Assembly: GCF_037325665.1 (NCBI RefSeq)
Contig: NC_090246.1
Span: 38,695,445-38,759,444, forward strand
Length of the DNA stretch: 64,000 nt
Direction: 5' to 3'
Origin: Littorina saxatilis
Taxonomy: Eukaryota; Mollusca; Gastropoda; Littorinimorpha; Littorinidae
The notes under the pieces are model-generated. The model worked only from the letters and a program-made list of their open reading frames with translations. It had not been told where the DNA came from and did no database searches. Of this stretch, positions 1 through 11,099 are shown in pieces. The position numbers were made by a program, and so were the translations under genes. How positions within the stretch are numbered: position 1 is the stretch's first letter; each line of letters opens with the position of its first letter.

Positions 1-508
1 AAATACTACGCAATATGTCAAATACTCTTGCCGTAATATTTCAAGTCATTCGGTTTTCAGAAGGTTGAAATATACACCTTTTGTTTTGTGTGTGTGTGTG
101 TGTGGGGGGGGGGGGGGTCAAACTAGAGATTCCGCGTTTGAAGAGTTGGGCTGTGCCGCGCAAACCACGTTATAGGCACAGTACTACTAGTCCTTCGCGT
201 GAAACATTTCGGCTTAGCTGTCTCAGATCTGCCCAGGCGGGTACATCACGTTGGGCAACATGTCACCTCTCCACTTGGACACATACACCAACAATCCACA
301 TCCTGATTGCAACCTGTGCGGACTAGGAACTTTTGGATACATTAAATTTTGCAGATTGGCACTGGTGTCGGTGAAACAATTAATTCAAATCCCTACTTTG
401 CATAGAGAGCACCCAGGCATGATTTCTGGTGTGTTTTTAAGTCGGTGGATTCTCATAGCCCACGTAAAAAGCCTTCATGTAGCCTACGGCTCACGGGAAG
501 AAAAGTAC
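1..508. other. No gene seen; left flank of a transposon
   Basis: Unique-looking AT-rich sequence with a short GT microsatellite running into a G run at about 88-117. The two short open frames here have no recognisable domain and no convincing splice or start context. Confidence 0.5.
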
Positions 509-738
509 TGTGTACAATGAGCAAAACTGTTGCCCATTGTATACAATGTGCAAGACCATAAAGTTGCACATTGTATACAATGCAGTGCACCGAGTGAGCA
601 AGATTGTTGAATGGCGTTCAAGCTACACTGATATATGAATCATAGTGAATGGTTGAATGGAATATGTGAGTAAAGTGTTCAAATAACGATGTTTGTTATG
701 TTTAAGCATTTTTTTAATTCTCATTTCGCCAAAACTAT
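509..738 (+). repeat. Left terminal inverted repeat, outer segment
   Basis: This segment matches the reverse complement of about 6040-6313, including stretches such as CACCGAGTGAGCAAGATTG and the AACGATGTTTGTTATG block. It contains three copies of the TTGTATACAA-type palindrome (near 511, 535 and 569). The match breaks at about 738, where other repeats are inserted, and resumes at about 1267. Confidence 0.8.
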
Positions 739-1266
739 ATTATCCTACATACGCGAGAGAGACACCCGTGAGATAATAATCGTTCAAATCACACGTGTGT
801 ATATCATGTAGGCTAAATGAGGTCATGTCAAGCAAGTCTGGCAGGGACCTGTTTTTCCACTGCTTATGATGCCAAAGCCACCGAGACAAACGTCATTATA
901 GAAACACAAATTGCGCTCGCTAATTACCCTCGATGAATCTTTAGAACTAACACGTCACGCCACACTTTCAGAGTGACGTTTCTTTGCTTTGACGTAATAG
1001 ATTGCACGAGGCTTTAGAAGCGATCGAGGTTCCAAAACAAGCGTCTTCAATTTAGCTGCCTCGAATGCAGGACATTTTCAGTAAAATACACGTAAGTACA
1101 GTATGTAGGATAAACAGAATACTACATAGCTTGCTGTGTCGTACCAGATTTACACTCGTTGCTTTTTCAAATAGTGAACAGCTCGCTTTCGCTCGCAGTT
1201 CAATTTTTTTTTTTTAAACTCGTGTAAATCTGGTACGACACAGCAAGCCATGTAGTATTCTCTATC
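736..1266. repeat. Insertions in the left transposon arm, including a fold-back
   Basis: About 530 bases absent from the corresponding right arm. One part is bounded by the 12-base inverted repeat TATCCTACATAC (741-752 and 1101-1112). The other, 1116-1262, is a fold-back whose two arms (about 40 bases each, containing CTGTGTCGTACCAGATT and its complement) flank a short loop. No coding potential is seen. Both look like small non-autonomous elements. Confidence 0.6.
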
Positions 1267-1517
1267 AGTGCATTAGGAATTTAATTATTGTAAATTAATT
1301 AAACAATAAAAACAAATACAACAAATAATGTTGTTTCAACACACGCACACACACATAACATTCGTTCATAATAACGCTCACATTGTCATGTCATTGCTAA
1401 TGAGAGCGTCGTTTTCACCGCCTTTCACGCTTTTGCTAATAACGCTCATGTTTTCATGTCACGCTAAAACATGGAAACAACGACAACAACGTACCACCGA
1501 GGTCACCTGCTTCTTTT

Positions 1518-4362
1518 TTAAGCATGATGGTTCTTGCATTTAGCAGATCGGGGGTGGCAATGAGAAGTACATTGAAGCCGAGCTTTGAAGCATTTGCATT
1601 TGTTTGTTGTGCATACTCCGAGGCAGTTACATTTAGCGTAGCCTTGGCCGTGTCCACGGCTGGTTGCGATGGCGGTCTCTCTGACTGATTTCGTCTTGTT
1701 CCGGTTTTCTTCTGGAATGTCATCTTGGGTGAATAACCTGCTCTCGTTGATTTCGAACTGGTTTCGACTGAATTTCGAGGCGAGTCGTCCGTGTCTTGTC
1801 GCAATGGTGTACATTCCTCTGTCGCGGTCCACTTCAGTGATGACTCCGAGTAGGTTTCTTTGATCACCTTTGGCTCTGTCATACATCGGTATAGGTACGC
1901 GCACGCAATCATTCACATCTGCAACTTTTAACTTTTTCCTTGCCGATTCAAGCATGTGTTCTGCTGCCCGTTTTTGATTTCTTCTAACTTGGGTACGAAC
2001 AGTCTGATGTTGCGATGTCCGCCGGCACAGTAAACACTGATTTGTCTCTTCGCTCGATCCTGCTCCTGTACACGAACTATGAACTAAACAACGACAAGAA
2101 TCACACATGACAGGCGGGGTATCCAAAATGACTCCACACACCCTGCACAGATCGTCAGTAACATTCTCACCGACACGTGCTAATGCCGACAGTACGGATA
2201 ATGCAGTGGCAGGGTGATCGTCATGGATACTATCCACGTTATTTCCACCACCTAAGAGAGTGTTCGGGAGAACTTCCACACCATCGCCAAAGAGAGTGTC
2301 CGCGCTGGCACCACCACTATCCCCGCCACGTGCTAATGCCGACAGTATGGAAAATGCAGTGACAGGGTGATCGTCATGGAGGCCTTCCACACCATCGCCA
2401 TGGAGGCCTTCCACACCATCGTCATGGAGGCCTTCCACACCATCGCCATGGAGGCCTTCCACACCATCGCCATGGAGGCCTTCCACACCATCGCCATGGA
2501 GGCCTTCCACACCATCGTCAGGGAGGCCTTCCACACCATCGCCATGGAGGCCTTCCACACCATCGCCATGGAGGCCTTCCACACCATCGCCATGGAGGCC
2601 TTCCACACCATCGTCAGGGAGGCCTTCCACACCATCGTCAGGGAGGCCTTCCACACCATCGCCATGGAGGCCTTCAACATCGGCACGATCCGAGTCTGCA
2701 GAATTGCACAACCGTAGGAGATCTTCTTCAGATTCTGGCTTCATCGCATCGAGAATGTCTCGTGGAAAGTCTGTGTGCAGACCAACGATTGGATCTTGAC
2801 CAAATAGTGCCCTGTAAGGTGATGTGCCCAACACTCGATTGATTGCAGTGTTCTTTTGAAGTTGAACGAATTTCAAACCGGTTGCCCATTCTGTAGTTTG
2901 CTTATCATTTAGCCATGACCGTATCATGTCCTCGACGTCACCATTTGCTCGTTCGACGCTGCCTTGAGACTGGGGATGTCTGGGTTTCCCGTGTACTATG
3001 AGTAAATCAGGCCACATCACCTTCAATTCCTCGATTATGCAAGCGACGAATTCTCTCCCATTGTCGGACTGAAGTATTCGTGGAGCTCCGAAAGTCGTGA
3101 ATATGTCAACCAAGTGAGATGCAATGACACAGGCTCGCTTGGATCGAATGGCTCTCAGAACACAGAACTTGGTCAGGTGGTCTTGGTAGTTCAGGATAAA
3201 TCTGTAAAGCAAACAACAGGTATTAGTGTTTGAACAGCATTGTTGTCAGTGTTTGGAGATGCTTGAACAACAACAACAAACAACAAACAGCAACAACAAC
3301 AGCAGCAACAGCAGCAACATCATCGCCGTCGTCGTCTTCTCCCCTACCAACAACAAACAACAAACAGCAACAACAACAGCAGCAACCGCAGCAACAGCAG
3401 CAACATCATCGCCGTCGTCGTCTTCTCCCCTACCAACAACAAACAGCAACAACAACAGCAGCAACCGCGGCAACAGCAGCAACCGCAGCAACAGCAGCAA
3501 CATCATCGCCGTCGTCGTCTTCTCCCCTACCAACAACAAACAACAAACAGCAACAACAACAGCAGCAACAGCAGCAACATCATCGCCGTCGTCGTCTTCT
3601 CCCCTACCAACAACAAACAGCAACAACAACAGCAGCAACCGCAGCAACATCATCGCCGTCGTCGTCTCCCCTACCAACAACAAACAGCAACAACAACAGC
3701 AGCAACCGCAGCAACAGCAGCAACATCATCGCCGCCGTCGTCTTCTCCCCTACCAACGACAATAATGGTCGAAGCATTCTCACGCTCGAATCGACCTCTT
3801 ATGTTTCAAGGAAACTGGATAGTATAATATACTATATGAATAATGAAACTCACCGAAATTCTCCATCATGCTGACTTTGGAAATCAATCAGATCCACTTG
3901 ACCCCTTGAGTTGAAGTTATTGGAAAGTATGGGCCGCACCACAACACCTTTGTTCAATTTCGCTTTCTTCAGCGTGCAATTTTGACACAGAGCAAGGAAA
4001 ATCTTGATTTGTTGCCGAGTGACGTTGGCGTACTTTTTGTGTAGTTCCTTTTCCATGAGTTTCTCATCACCGTTGCCGCAAGCTGCGTGGGCTTCTTTGA
4101 TGACGTTGTAGACGTCTTCCAGAGCTACGAAATATCGTGCAGGATTCGATCCCGCCAAAATCAATCTTTGGAAATGTGCAACTTCGATTACGTCGTATCG
4201 CTTTACGAGTTTGTAGTCGTTGGGCGTCTTCTTTTGGCTTCCGAGTTTCAGTTGTCGAACTCTTTCCGTCATGGTGGTAAGGTCTTCCTGTGTGAACCAC
4301 TTCACGTGGCCAACACTTTGACGTTGCACTTCTGCATCAAACTTAGTTCGATTTTGATCCAT
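1518..4362 (-). CDS. Integrase-type transposase with octapeptide array, PHD finger and CXC-like tail (two exons)
   Basis: Likely transposase of the surrounding Ginger/KRBA2-like element. Exon 1 is 4362-3854 and exon 2 is 3201-1518. The intron has a GTGAGT donor and a TTTACAG acceptor, and phases agree, giving about 730 aa. Order: a zinc-binding region ending in CQNC (about residues 92-129); an integrase core with Asp in QVDLID (about 157), Asp in SDNG (about 216) and Glu in SVER (about 253), i.e. a DDE triad with 36 residues between the last two; 13 tandem octapeptides of VEGLHGDG type (about 345-448); a C4HC3 PHD finger (about 522-563); and a Cys-rich end reading CNCLGVCTTNKCKC. Family knowledge: invertebrate 'KRAB-A domain-containing protein 2-like' entries share this integrase. 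The start at 4362 begins the only long frame feeding the zinc-binding region. Domestication is possible but the inverted repeats argue for a transposon. Confidence 0.75.
2368..2679 (-). repeat. 24-bp coding tandem repeat, 13 units
   Basis: Thirteen head-to-tail 24-base units, each encoding eight residues of type VEGL(H/P)(G/D)D(G/H), inside the transposase frame. The unit length is a multiple of three, so copy-number change keeps the frame. Units differ by a few substitutions, mainly CATGG versus CAGGG. Confidence 0.9.
3202..3853 (-). repeat. Transposase intron filled with CAA/CAG and GCCGTCGTC repeats
   Basis: The only intron of the transposase gene. From about 3226 to 3770 it is a compound minisatellite: blocks of CAACAACAG trinucleotides alternate with a conserved block containing CATCATCGCCGTCGTCGTC and CTTCTCCCCTACCAACAAC, repeated about six times. 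It reads open in several frames only because it lacks stops. I do not treat it as coding. Confidence 0.75.
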
Positions 4363-4529
4363 GGTGGTCGCGTTCTATCGCCGGGCAGACTGACACTGAC
4401 ACCGAAACTAAAATACTGAAAGAAAGAGAGTGGACAGACAATTTCAAACACGAGTTCGGTTCAGTCCTATTTGGTCAAAATCGCACGTAGTTTGCAAGAT
4501 CGTTATTTGAACCCTTTACTCACAAATAG

Positions 4530-5314
4530 AACAAGTCGCGTAAGGCGAAAATACAACATTTAGTCAAGTAGCTGTCGAAATCACAGAATGAAACTGAACG
4601 CAATGCAACGCAGCAAGACCGTATACTAGTAGCATCGTCACTCCACCGCCCGTGGCAAAGGCAGTGCCAGTGGAATTGACAAGAAGAGCGGGGTATTCGT
4701 TGCGCTGAGAAGGATAGCACGCTTTTCTGTAGCTCTCTTCGTTTTAACTTTCTGAGCGTGTTTTTAATCCAAACATATCATATCTATATGTTTTTAAATC
4801 AGGAACCGACAAGGAATAAGATGAAAGTGTTTTTAAATTGATTTCGAAAAAAAAAATTGATAATAATTTTTATATATTTAATTTTCAGAGCTTGTTGTTA
4901 ATCCAAATATAGCATATTTATATGTTTTTGGAATCAGCAAATGATGGAGAATAAGATGAACGTAAATTTGGATCGTTTTATAAAAGAAATATTTTTTTTA
5001 CAATTTTCAGATTTTTAATGACCAAAGTCATTAATTAATTTTCAAGCCACCAAGCTGAAATGCAATACCGAAGTCCGGGCTTTGTCGAAGATTACTTGAC
5101 CAAAATTTCAACCAATTTGGTTGAAAAATAAGGGCGTGACAGTGCCGCCTCAACTTTCACGAAAAGCCGGATATGACGTCATCAAAGACATTTATCAAAA
5201 AAATGAAAAAAACGTCTGAGGATATCATACCCAGGAACTCTCATGTCAAATTTCATAAAGATCGGTCCAGTAGTTTAGTCTGAATCGCTCTACACACACA
5301 CACACAGACAGACA

Positions 5315-5363
<49 letters not shown>

Positions 5364-5426
5364 CACGACCCTCGTCTCGATTCCCCCCTCTATGTTAAAA
5401 CATTTAGTCAAAACTTGACTAAATGT
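4530..5426 (+). mobile_element. About 900-bp non-autonomous repeat, 'TTTAGTCAAG' family
   Basis: Starts with ACAAGTCGCGTAAGGCGAAA and ends with a TTTAGTCAA...TTGACTAAA palindrome. Related copies lie at 35365-36208 (inverted), 55684-56197 (truncated) and 22586-23030 (diverged). Internal features include a CA run, a short block containing GATGACGTCAT, and several segments ending in ATATGTTTTT. No protein is encoded. This copy sits inside the Ginger-like element, just upstream of the transposase start, so it may hold or displace its promoter. Confidence 0.75.
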
Positions 5427-5431
5427 AAAAA

Positions 5432-6313
5432 GTGTGAAAGGCGGTGAAAACGACGCTCTCATTTGCTGACGTTCTTGTGTCTATCTCTTACTTTTAGCAT
5501 GACATGACAATGTGAGCGTTATTATGAACGAATGTTATGTGTGTGTGCGTGTGTTGAAACAACATTAATTTGTATTTGTTTTTATTGTTTAATTAAAGGG
5601 GCAGTCAACAGGTTGCTGTCGTTTCATGTTTTCGGGCCAAAAAGAGATTGCTTACTCTTTACTCTTTACTCTAGGTAAATGTAACAAAAAATATATTTTA
5701 AAAAAAGAAAAGATTTTGAATATTTTTTTGAAAAAATTGTTTTGGATTTTTCGTTCCATTCTTTTTCTTATCACATGCACGCCAGTTCAAAACGCCGAAA
5801 GCAAAAAAAAAACGCATGCATATTGGTCAAATTTGAAGCGAGTTACGGCCGTTTTAAAATAAAAAATATGACGTCATTCTACTTCCACTACAAAGTTAAA
5901 TGTTATTTCCAGCCAAACTAACAGCGCTATCGATGTGCGGTTTCACTAAAATGGTTCCTATGCACCAAAGATTTTTTTTAAACAAAGTTGTTTTTAGCTG
6001 TTTTCTGCCCCTTTAATTTACAATAATTAAATTCTTATTACACTGTTTGGTTTTAGCGAAATGAGAATTAAAACAATGCTTAAACATAACAAACATCGTT
6101 ATTTGAACACTTTACCATTCACTATGATTCATATATCAGTGTAGCTTGAACGTCATTCAACAATCTTGCTCACTCGGTGCACATTGTATACAATGTGCAA
6201 CTTTATGGTCTTGCTCATTGTATACAATGGGCAACAGTTTTGCTCATTGTATACAATGAGCAAAACTTGTTGCTCATTGTATACAATGTGCAAGATATGC
6301 TGCTCATTGTACA
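5432..6313 (-). repeat. Right terminal inverted repeat with subterminal palindromes
   Basis: Mirror of the left arm, interrupted by a 416-base insertion at 5597-6012. The outer part carries five palindromes of the form CATTGTATACAATG or close variants (near 6183, 6219, 6245, 6274 and 6305), two more than the left arm. Such spaced palindromes are candidate transposase-binding sites; that role is inferred. Confidence 0.75.
5597..6012. mobile_element. TTAA-target MITE (piggyBac/Kolobok-like)
   Basis: A 416-base insertion bounded by AGGGGCAG and CTGCCCCT with further imperfect pairing (AACAG/CTGTT), flanked on both sides by TTAA (5593-5596 and 6013-6016). The uninterrupted sequence survives in the opposite arm of the host transposon at about 1276-1310, so the insertion point and TTAA duplication are shown directly. 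No coding capacity. TTAA targets are typical of piggyBac and Kolobok elements; which of these mobilised it cannot be told. Confidence 0.8.
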
Positions 6314-6480
6314 TAATGCGCAAATTGTACAGAATGGATACAATATATATATATATTATACATCATTTGTATTTTTGACCAAAATATGACATTTTACACA
6401 GATCGAGACAGTCAGTGTTGCCCAGAGATCTGTTCAGGTTTTTACACGGGATAAGAGCATCCTAAAAGACTGACTCATTT

Positions 6481-6742
6481 TTAACGCCCAGGGCCACGGT
6501 GCTGCTTTGACATATAGCCTAACGTGCGCCACACACAAGACAGAAGTCGCAGCACAGGCTTCATGTCTCACATTATTCTATACCAACCAGTCCTAGCACT
6601 AACCCCATAATGCCAGACGCCAGGCGGAGCTGCCACTAGATTGCCAATTTAAAAGTCTTAGGTATGACCCGGCCGGGGTTCGAACCCACGACCTCCCCAT
6701 CACGGGGCGGACGCCTTACCACTAGGCCAACCCTGCCGGTCC
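6481..6742 (-). repeat. tRNA-headed SINE, family 1, copy A
   Basis: On the minus strand the head reads TTGGCCTAGTGGTAAGGCG (box A-like) followed by GTGGGTTCGAACCCCGG (box B-like), and then a conserved body shared with copies at 22291-22565 and 47709-48011. The 3' end stops at the AACGCCCAG stretch without the usual CAAA tail. Confidence 0.8.
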
Positions 6743-9213
6743 TAGTCCATGTAATAGCCCGGACAGATATTTTGTGGTTGTAAACACGATCGTGCACGTG
6801 CACGCGGAGGGGAGATCAAGCTCCCTACACTGTCATTAGACTATTCTTCCTTTTATCTTTAGAGGATGGAGGATGGGGTTGGAGAGGTCGAGGGATGGGG
6901 GAAGGGGAAGAGAGAAAGATAGGAAGGGGGGGGGGGGGGTGAAAAATAAAGTCGCGAAAAAAAAGTGAACAAATCCCTGTTGGAATACATACATACACGT
7001 ACATACTACCATCACCCTTGTCTTGATTCCCAGTCCATCAGAAAACATTTACAAAAATTGACTTAATGTACAAAAAAAATATATATATACAAAAGGGGGA
7101 AAAAAGAGGAATGTCAAGGCAGAGGGATGGGTGAGAGGAAGAGATCGAATTGGGGGAGGGGGGGGGGGTCGCTGGGGGTGGAGGAGGAAATATTGAACAT
7201 TGTGACGCAAGCAGGCAATCGCACTTTAAAGTTGATCAAATGAAATATTGTCTGCTGTTTGATCTAGCGTGTGGCGCGTGGGTGCTGTGGCTATTTCTGC
7301 CTGAATAATCTTTTTGTGTGCTGCTGCCTGCTGCTGCTATCTCTGTCCACACCCTGATGTAACCAAGCACGTTTAAACCACAGGCATCTGAGCTAACTGT
7401 ACAGCTTTTGGTCACATACTTGCTTGTGATTAACTTTGGTCATGTCAGGTTCCCTTTATCAATACTGATCGTACAGCTGCAACATTTCAAAAATCGACAG
7501 TCTTTTTTGTTTCTCCTAAATGAACAATTCAGATTCCCTTCCCCTTATGGCTGTGGTGTTCTATGCATGGGCACGTATTTGTTTCTCTACCATAGATTAC
7601 ATTGATCATTTACTGATATGATTGATTCTGGTGCCTATGGAAGGCATCTGCCGATGCTGCCTCTAATGTTGGCTCGTGCATGGTTGAGCAGTCACTTTTC
7701 ATCATGCTCGTCAAACCCGTGTAACCTCCAAGGTTCTGTTGTGTTAAACAAAATCCACCTGTCCCAATCATTACAAACACGGACGATTTCAGATGGGATA
7801 CCTTATGATGCCATTGAAACGACCTCGAACGTACACGGTATATTCATGTCGCTATATTATAGTCCTTCCATTCTGTACCGAAAACAAACCAGCAAACAAA
7901 CACCCACTGTCCCAATCATCCTTATCAACACTGAAGGTCAAAAATAACTTATAGCAGTTCTGACTTATAAAGTTCTATAAACTGATTAGAAGCTTCAGAG
8001 TTAGTTACATAACAGAAGCAAACAGCATCACTGGGCGCACAGTCTCAGACCTGGCTACTGGTACCACGGTACATGCTAGTAGGGCCTACTAAGTAGTAAC
8101 ATTGATATTAAAAGTCCTACGGTTTTTGCCACTGATTTAAGGACTTGAGTGTTTGTCCGCTTTTTAAGGTACATGTTATATCCATGCTAAACTTTAAATG
8201 AGTTGAAAAAGAAGAAAGGCCAGTTATTGGAGCGTTGAACTTGTTTGACAAAACAAGACATTTAGACAGTACTGACTTATAAGTACCAACATAAATTAAT
8301 CGTTCCAATAACTATTCTTTCTTGTTACAATTAGTTGTTTTTTATTCTGATTTTGGAATGTACGCAGTCAGTCTTTTTATTTTATTTGAATGAGTTGGTT
8401 CCAATTCTGTTCCGAAAAAACACCCCAAAAAACACCCGTCACAATACTTACAGTTACAGGCATGCATGATCAAAGAAAGCATAGTACAAGACAGTATAGC
8501 ATTGAAGCAATTGCGAACTGATTAGAATCTTTAAGAGATATTTACGTAACAAGACACAAAACTGAGAGCATCTCTAAGCGTACACATTTTCATGCACCTG
8601 CCGACTGCATGGTGGCACGTCGGACGTTGCATTGACGCTCAAACTGGCTTCTTTGAAAAGCCCGAAAAAGAAATGCATATACAAGTGCTTTGTGCTGTGC
8701 TGAAGGTAATCAATACTGTATGGAGCTGGGTAAGGTTCAATTAACTAGTGTCAGATTTTATGGTGATTAAGCTTTTTTTTTAAAGGAATGATGAATCAGC
8801 GTGCACATCGACTTGCAACGAAACCAATACTGTGGGAACTGTTCCATGAGGAAAAAGCTCTCAGCCTGCGATTGTCACGTTCCAGCCCGAGCTCTGAGCA
8901 AAGACGTACCCGCAGTTGTCCGAGATCGCTAACGATGGTAGGTGGGAAGGTGGGCAGAGCTCCGTGTTACACTGATTTGAGTACTCAGTATTTCAGTCAA
9001 GTTATGAAATGCCTTGGGTATCACAACAGCTAGACACCATGCAGAATAGAGATAGCAATAATTGACAAGCTGTGTCGAAGAGTCGCGCTATAAGACATAA
9101 CAATAACATGCTATTAAAACCAGGTGCAGTTCACTAGAAATATTGCCTGTTTCAACATTCAACATTTTCCAACACACCAATATACAACGTGCTCAGCCAA
9201 TTGCACATGCGAG
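6743..9213. other. No gene seen; intergenic sequence
   Basis: Contains polypurine/G runs at about 6880-6945 and 7150-7190, and a degraded scrap (about 6960-7075) resembling one end of the TTTAGTCAAG family. The rest, including several frames of up to about 110 codons, shows no recognisable protein or splice structure. Confidence 0.5.
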
Positions 9214-9283
<70 letters not shown>

Positions 9284-9310
9284 AAATATATATATATATA
9301 TATATATATA
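9214..9310. repeat. (CA)n/(TA)n microsatellite
   Basis: A CA run of about 60 bases running straight into AT-rich TATATA sequence. The adjacent frames of His-Thr and Ile-Tyr repeats are artefacts of it. Confidence 0.95.
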
Positions 9311-9311
9311 A

Positions 9312-9505
9312 AAAACATCAGAAATTGTGAAAGAAACAATTGAAAGTCAGCAGAGACTTTCTTCCGAGATTTGTTAAAATTTCTTAGCAGAGAAAGAGAG
9401 AGAAATAAGTATCCCTTCACAGACAACCTATTGGGAGCATCAGACCCTCCTCAAGGGGGACCGAGATTTACAGAGCAAATAAGGTAATCTAGTCCTGAGG
9501 ATTAT
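9312..9505 (+). repeat. Dispersed repeat, copy 1 (matches 14562-14790)
   Basis: Shares AAGAAACAATTGAAAGTCAG, the GACTTTCT(A/T)C(T/C)GAGATT block, a CAGAGAAAGAGAG stretch and CAGACCCTCCTC with the copy at 14562-14790. No coding potential. Family unknown. Confidence 0.7.
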
Positions 9506-9574
9506 ATATAACGAAAAATGATCCATACCAGACCTGCGATCAACTTCGTCATTAAAAGCGTATATCCAACCAGA

Positions 9575-10045
9575 TGAATGCCCGCTTCGCCGGGTAGCCG
9601 GCTTCGCCGGAAAGAGGTAGAGCCGAATACCCGGCTTCGCCGGGTGAGTGGCGCACCGTACGCCGGCTTCGCCGGGTGAGTGGCGCACCGTACGCGATTG
9701 ACGCCACACGAAGGAAAACTTCTAAAAATAGTAACGGGAATATGGATTGAGCGTTGTGGACAGTGACCTTCTAAAAATAGTAACGGGAATATGGATTGAC
9801 GCCACACGAAGGAAGATAAACGCAAAACACTGGAGAAGATAAGGAAGAGTTACTGGGAATGGATCTGGGAAGATGAACAGAAAAACCAAAATCGTGAGAG
9901 CACGTGTTGAAAATTCTCATCGACAAGGTTGTGTCCGGGGTCTACCTGAATATGCCCACCAAATTTGAAGCAGATCCATCGAGAACTTTGGCCGTGCATC
10001 GCGAACACACACACACACAGACACAAGCCGTATATATATATAGAT
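9575..10045 (+). repeat. GC-hairpin repeat family ('CGCCGG'), copy 1
   Basis: Begins with several short GC palindromes of type CCCGCTTCGCCGGG and CCGGCTTCGCCGG. It then has a conserved AT-richer body (GATAAGGAAGAGTTACTGG, GTGTCCGGGGTCTACCTGAA) and ends in a CA/CAGA microsatellite and TATATA. Other copies are at 10055-10570, 11858-12085 (minus) and 50778-51145. No protein is encoded. Confidence 0.75.
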
Positions 10046-10054
10046 ATATATACT

Positions 10055-10570
10055 AGATGATTACCCGCTTCGCCGGGTACCGGCTTCGCCGGGAAGAAGT
10101 AGAGCCGAATACCAGGCTGCGCCTGGGACCCGGCTTTGCCGGGTGGACGCCGGCTTTGCCGGCGCACGAAGGAAAGGAGATAAACGCGCAATACACTGGA
10201 GACCTTCTAAAAATAGTAACGTGCAGTGACCTTCTAAAAATAGTAACGTAGTAACGGGAATATGGATTGACGCCACACGGAGGAAGGGAGATAATCGCGG
10301 CTGAAAACACTGGAGAAGATAAGGAAGAGTTACTGGTAGTGGATCCAGACCAAAAAAAACCAAAATCGGTTCAGCGCGCACAGCGCTGCGCGCTGAGAGC
10401 ACGTGTTGAAATATCTCATCGACCAGGTTGTGTCCAGGGTGTACCTGAATATGATCACCAAATTTGAAACAGATCCACCGAGAACCTTGGCCGCGCATCG
10501 CGCACAGACACACAGACAGACAGACAGACAGACACACAGACACTAGTCGTATATATATATATATATAGAA
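10055..10570 (+). repeat. GC-hairpin repeat family, copy 2
   Basis: Same order as copy 1: TACTAGATGA-type start, CGCCGG palindromes, the AAGGAAGAGTTACTGG body, a GCGCACAGCGCTGCGCGCTGA palindromic stretch, then CAGA and TATATA at the end. It is head-to-tail with copy 1. Confidence 0.75.
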
Positions 10571-11099
10571 ACAGGATTGGTGCTAATTTACACAGATTTT
10601 TTCATCCCGCCTGAAGCCCTTCTTCCACGGTATCGTGGGCTGGTTCCACAGGCACATGATGCTAATTTCAAGGGTGGATGGTGGGTGGGGGCGAGGTGGA
10701 AGGTCTAGGGCCTATGCCTGAACCGAATGCTACCATTGAGTTCGACCCTAAAGCCGTGTCCCGTTTCCAACGTCAATAACTGGAGGCTTTAATTAGTGAT
10801 GGGCAGCCAAGCTGTTCCCTGTACATAATTTACCTTCCCCTCTGGCCCGGCTTCCAGTGCCAGAAAATGTCGATTCCTGTTGATCTGTCTCTGTGTCGGT
10901 GAGAGAGAAAATGTAAGTTTTACGCCCTCACGGCAAAGCCATTAGGGGCATGTTACACGGGAAAACCCGGCTTTGTATGAAAATAAAAAATAAAAATGCA
11001 GGGGGGGGGGGGGAGGGGATGTAGACAGCTGGCTGCCGGCTGCTAGAGGAGACCTGAAATGGGCTAGGGACCGGGTTGGGTCGTCTTGGGTCAGTGCTG

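Larger units (their letters stand above)
509..6313 (-). mobile_element. Ginger/KRBA2-like DNA transposon with long inverted ends
   Basis: The left end (509-738 and 1267-1437) and right end (about 5432-5596 and 6013-6313) are inverted copies of one another, interrupted by later insertions. Between them lies a spliced integrase-type transposase gene on the minus strand. The outer arms carry repeated near-palindromes around TTGTATACAA. An integrase-core transposase inside long inverted repeats, with no reverse transcriptase or capsid frame, fits the Ginger group of cut-and-paste transposons, known for integrases related to those of Gypsy elements. The exact outer ends and target duplication could not be fixed, because the right arm carries more palindromes than the left. 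The element looks largely whole apart from inserted repeats. Confidence 0.7.

Noticed and set aside
3226-3874. Gln/Asn/Ser-rich frames on the plus strand
   Set aside because: They read through the CAA/CAG minisatellite in the intron of the minus-strand transposase gene.
1518-4362. Integrase taken as part of a retrovirus, LTR element or Polinton
   Set aside because: No reverse transcriptase, protease, capsid, polymerase or direct long terminal repeats were seen; long inverted repeats and a spliced single gene fit a Ginger-type DNA transposon.
8788-9033. 81-codon frame starting MMNQRAHRL
   Set aside because: Low-complexity basic/Ser composition, no homology I recognise, no neighbours in frame.
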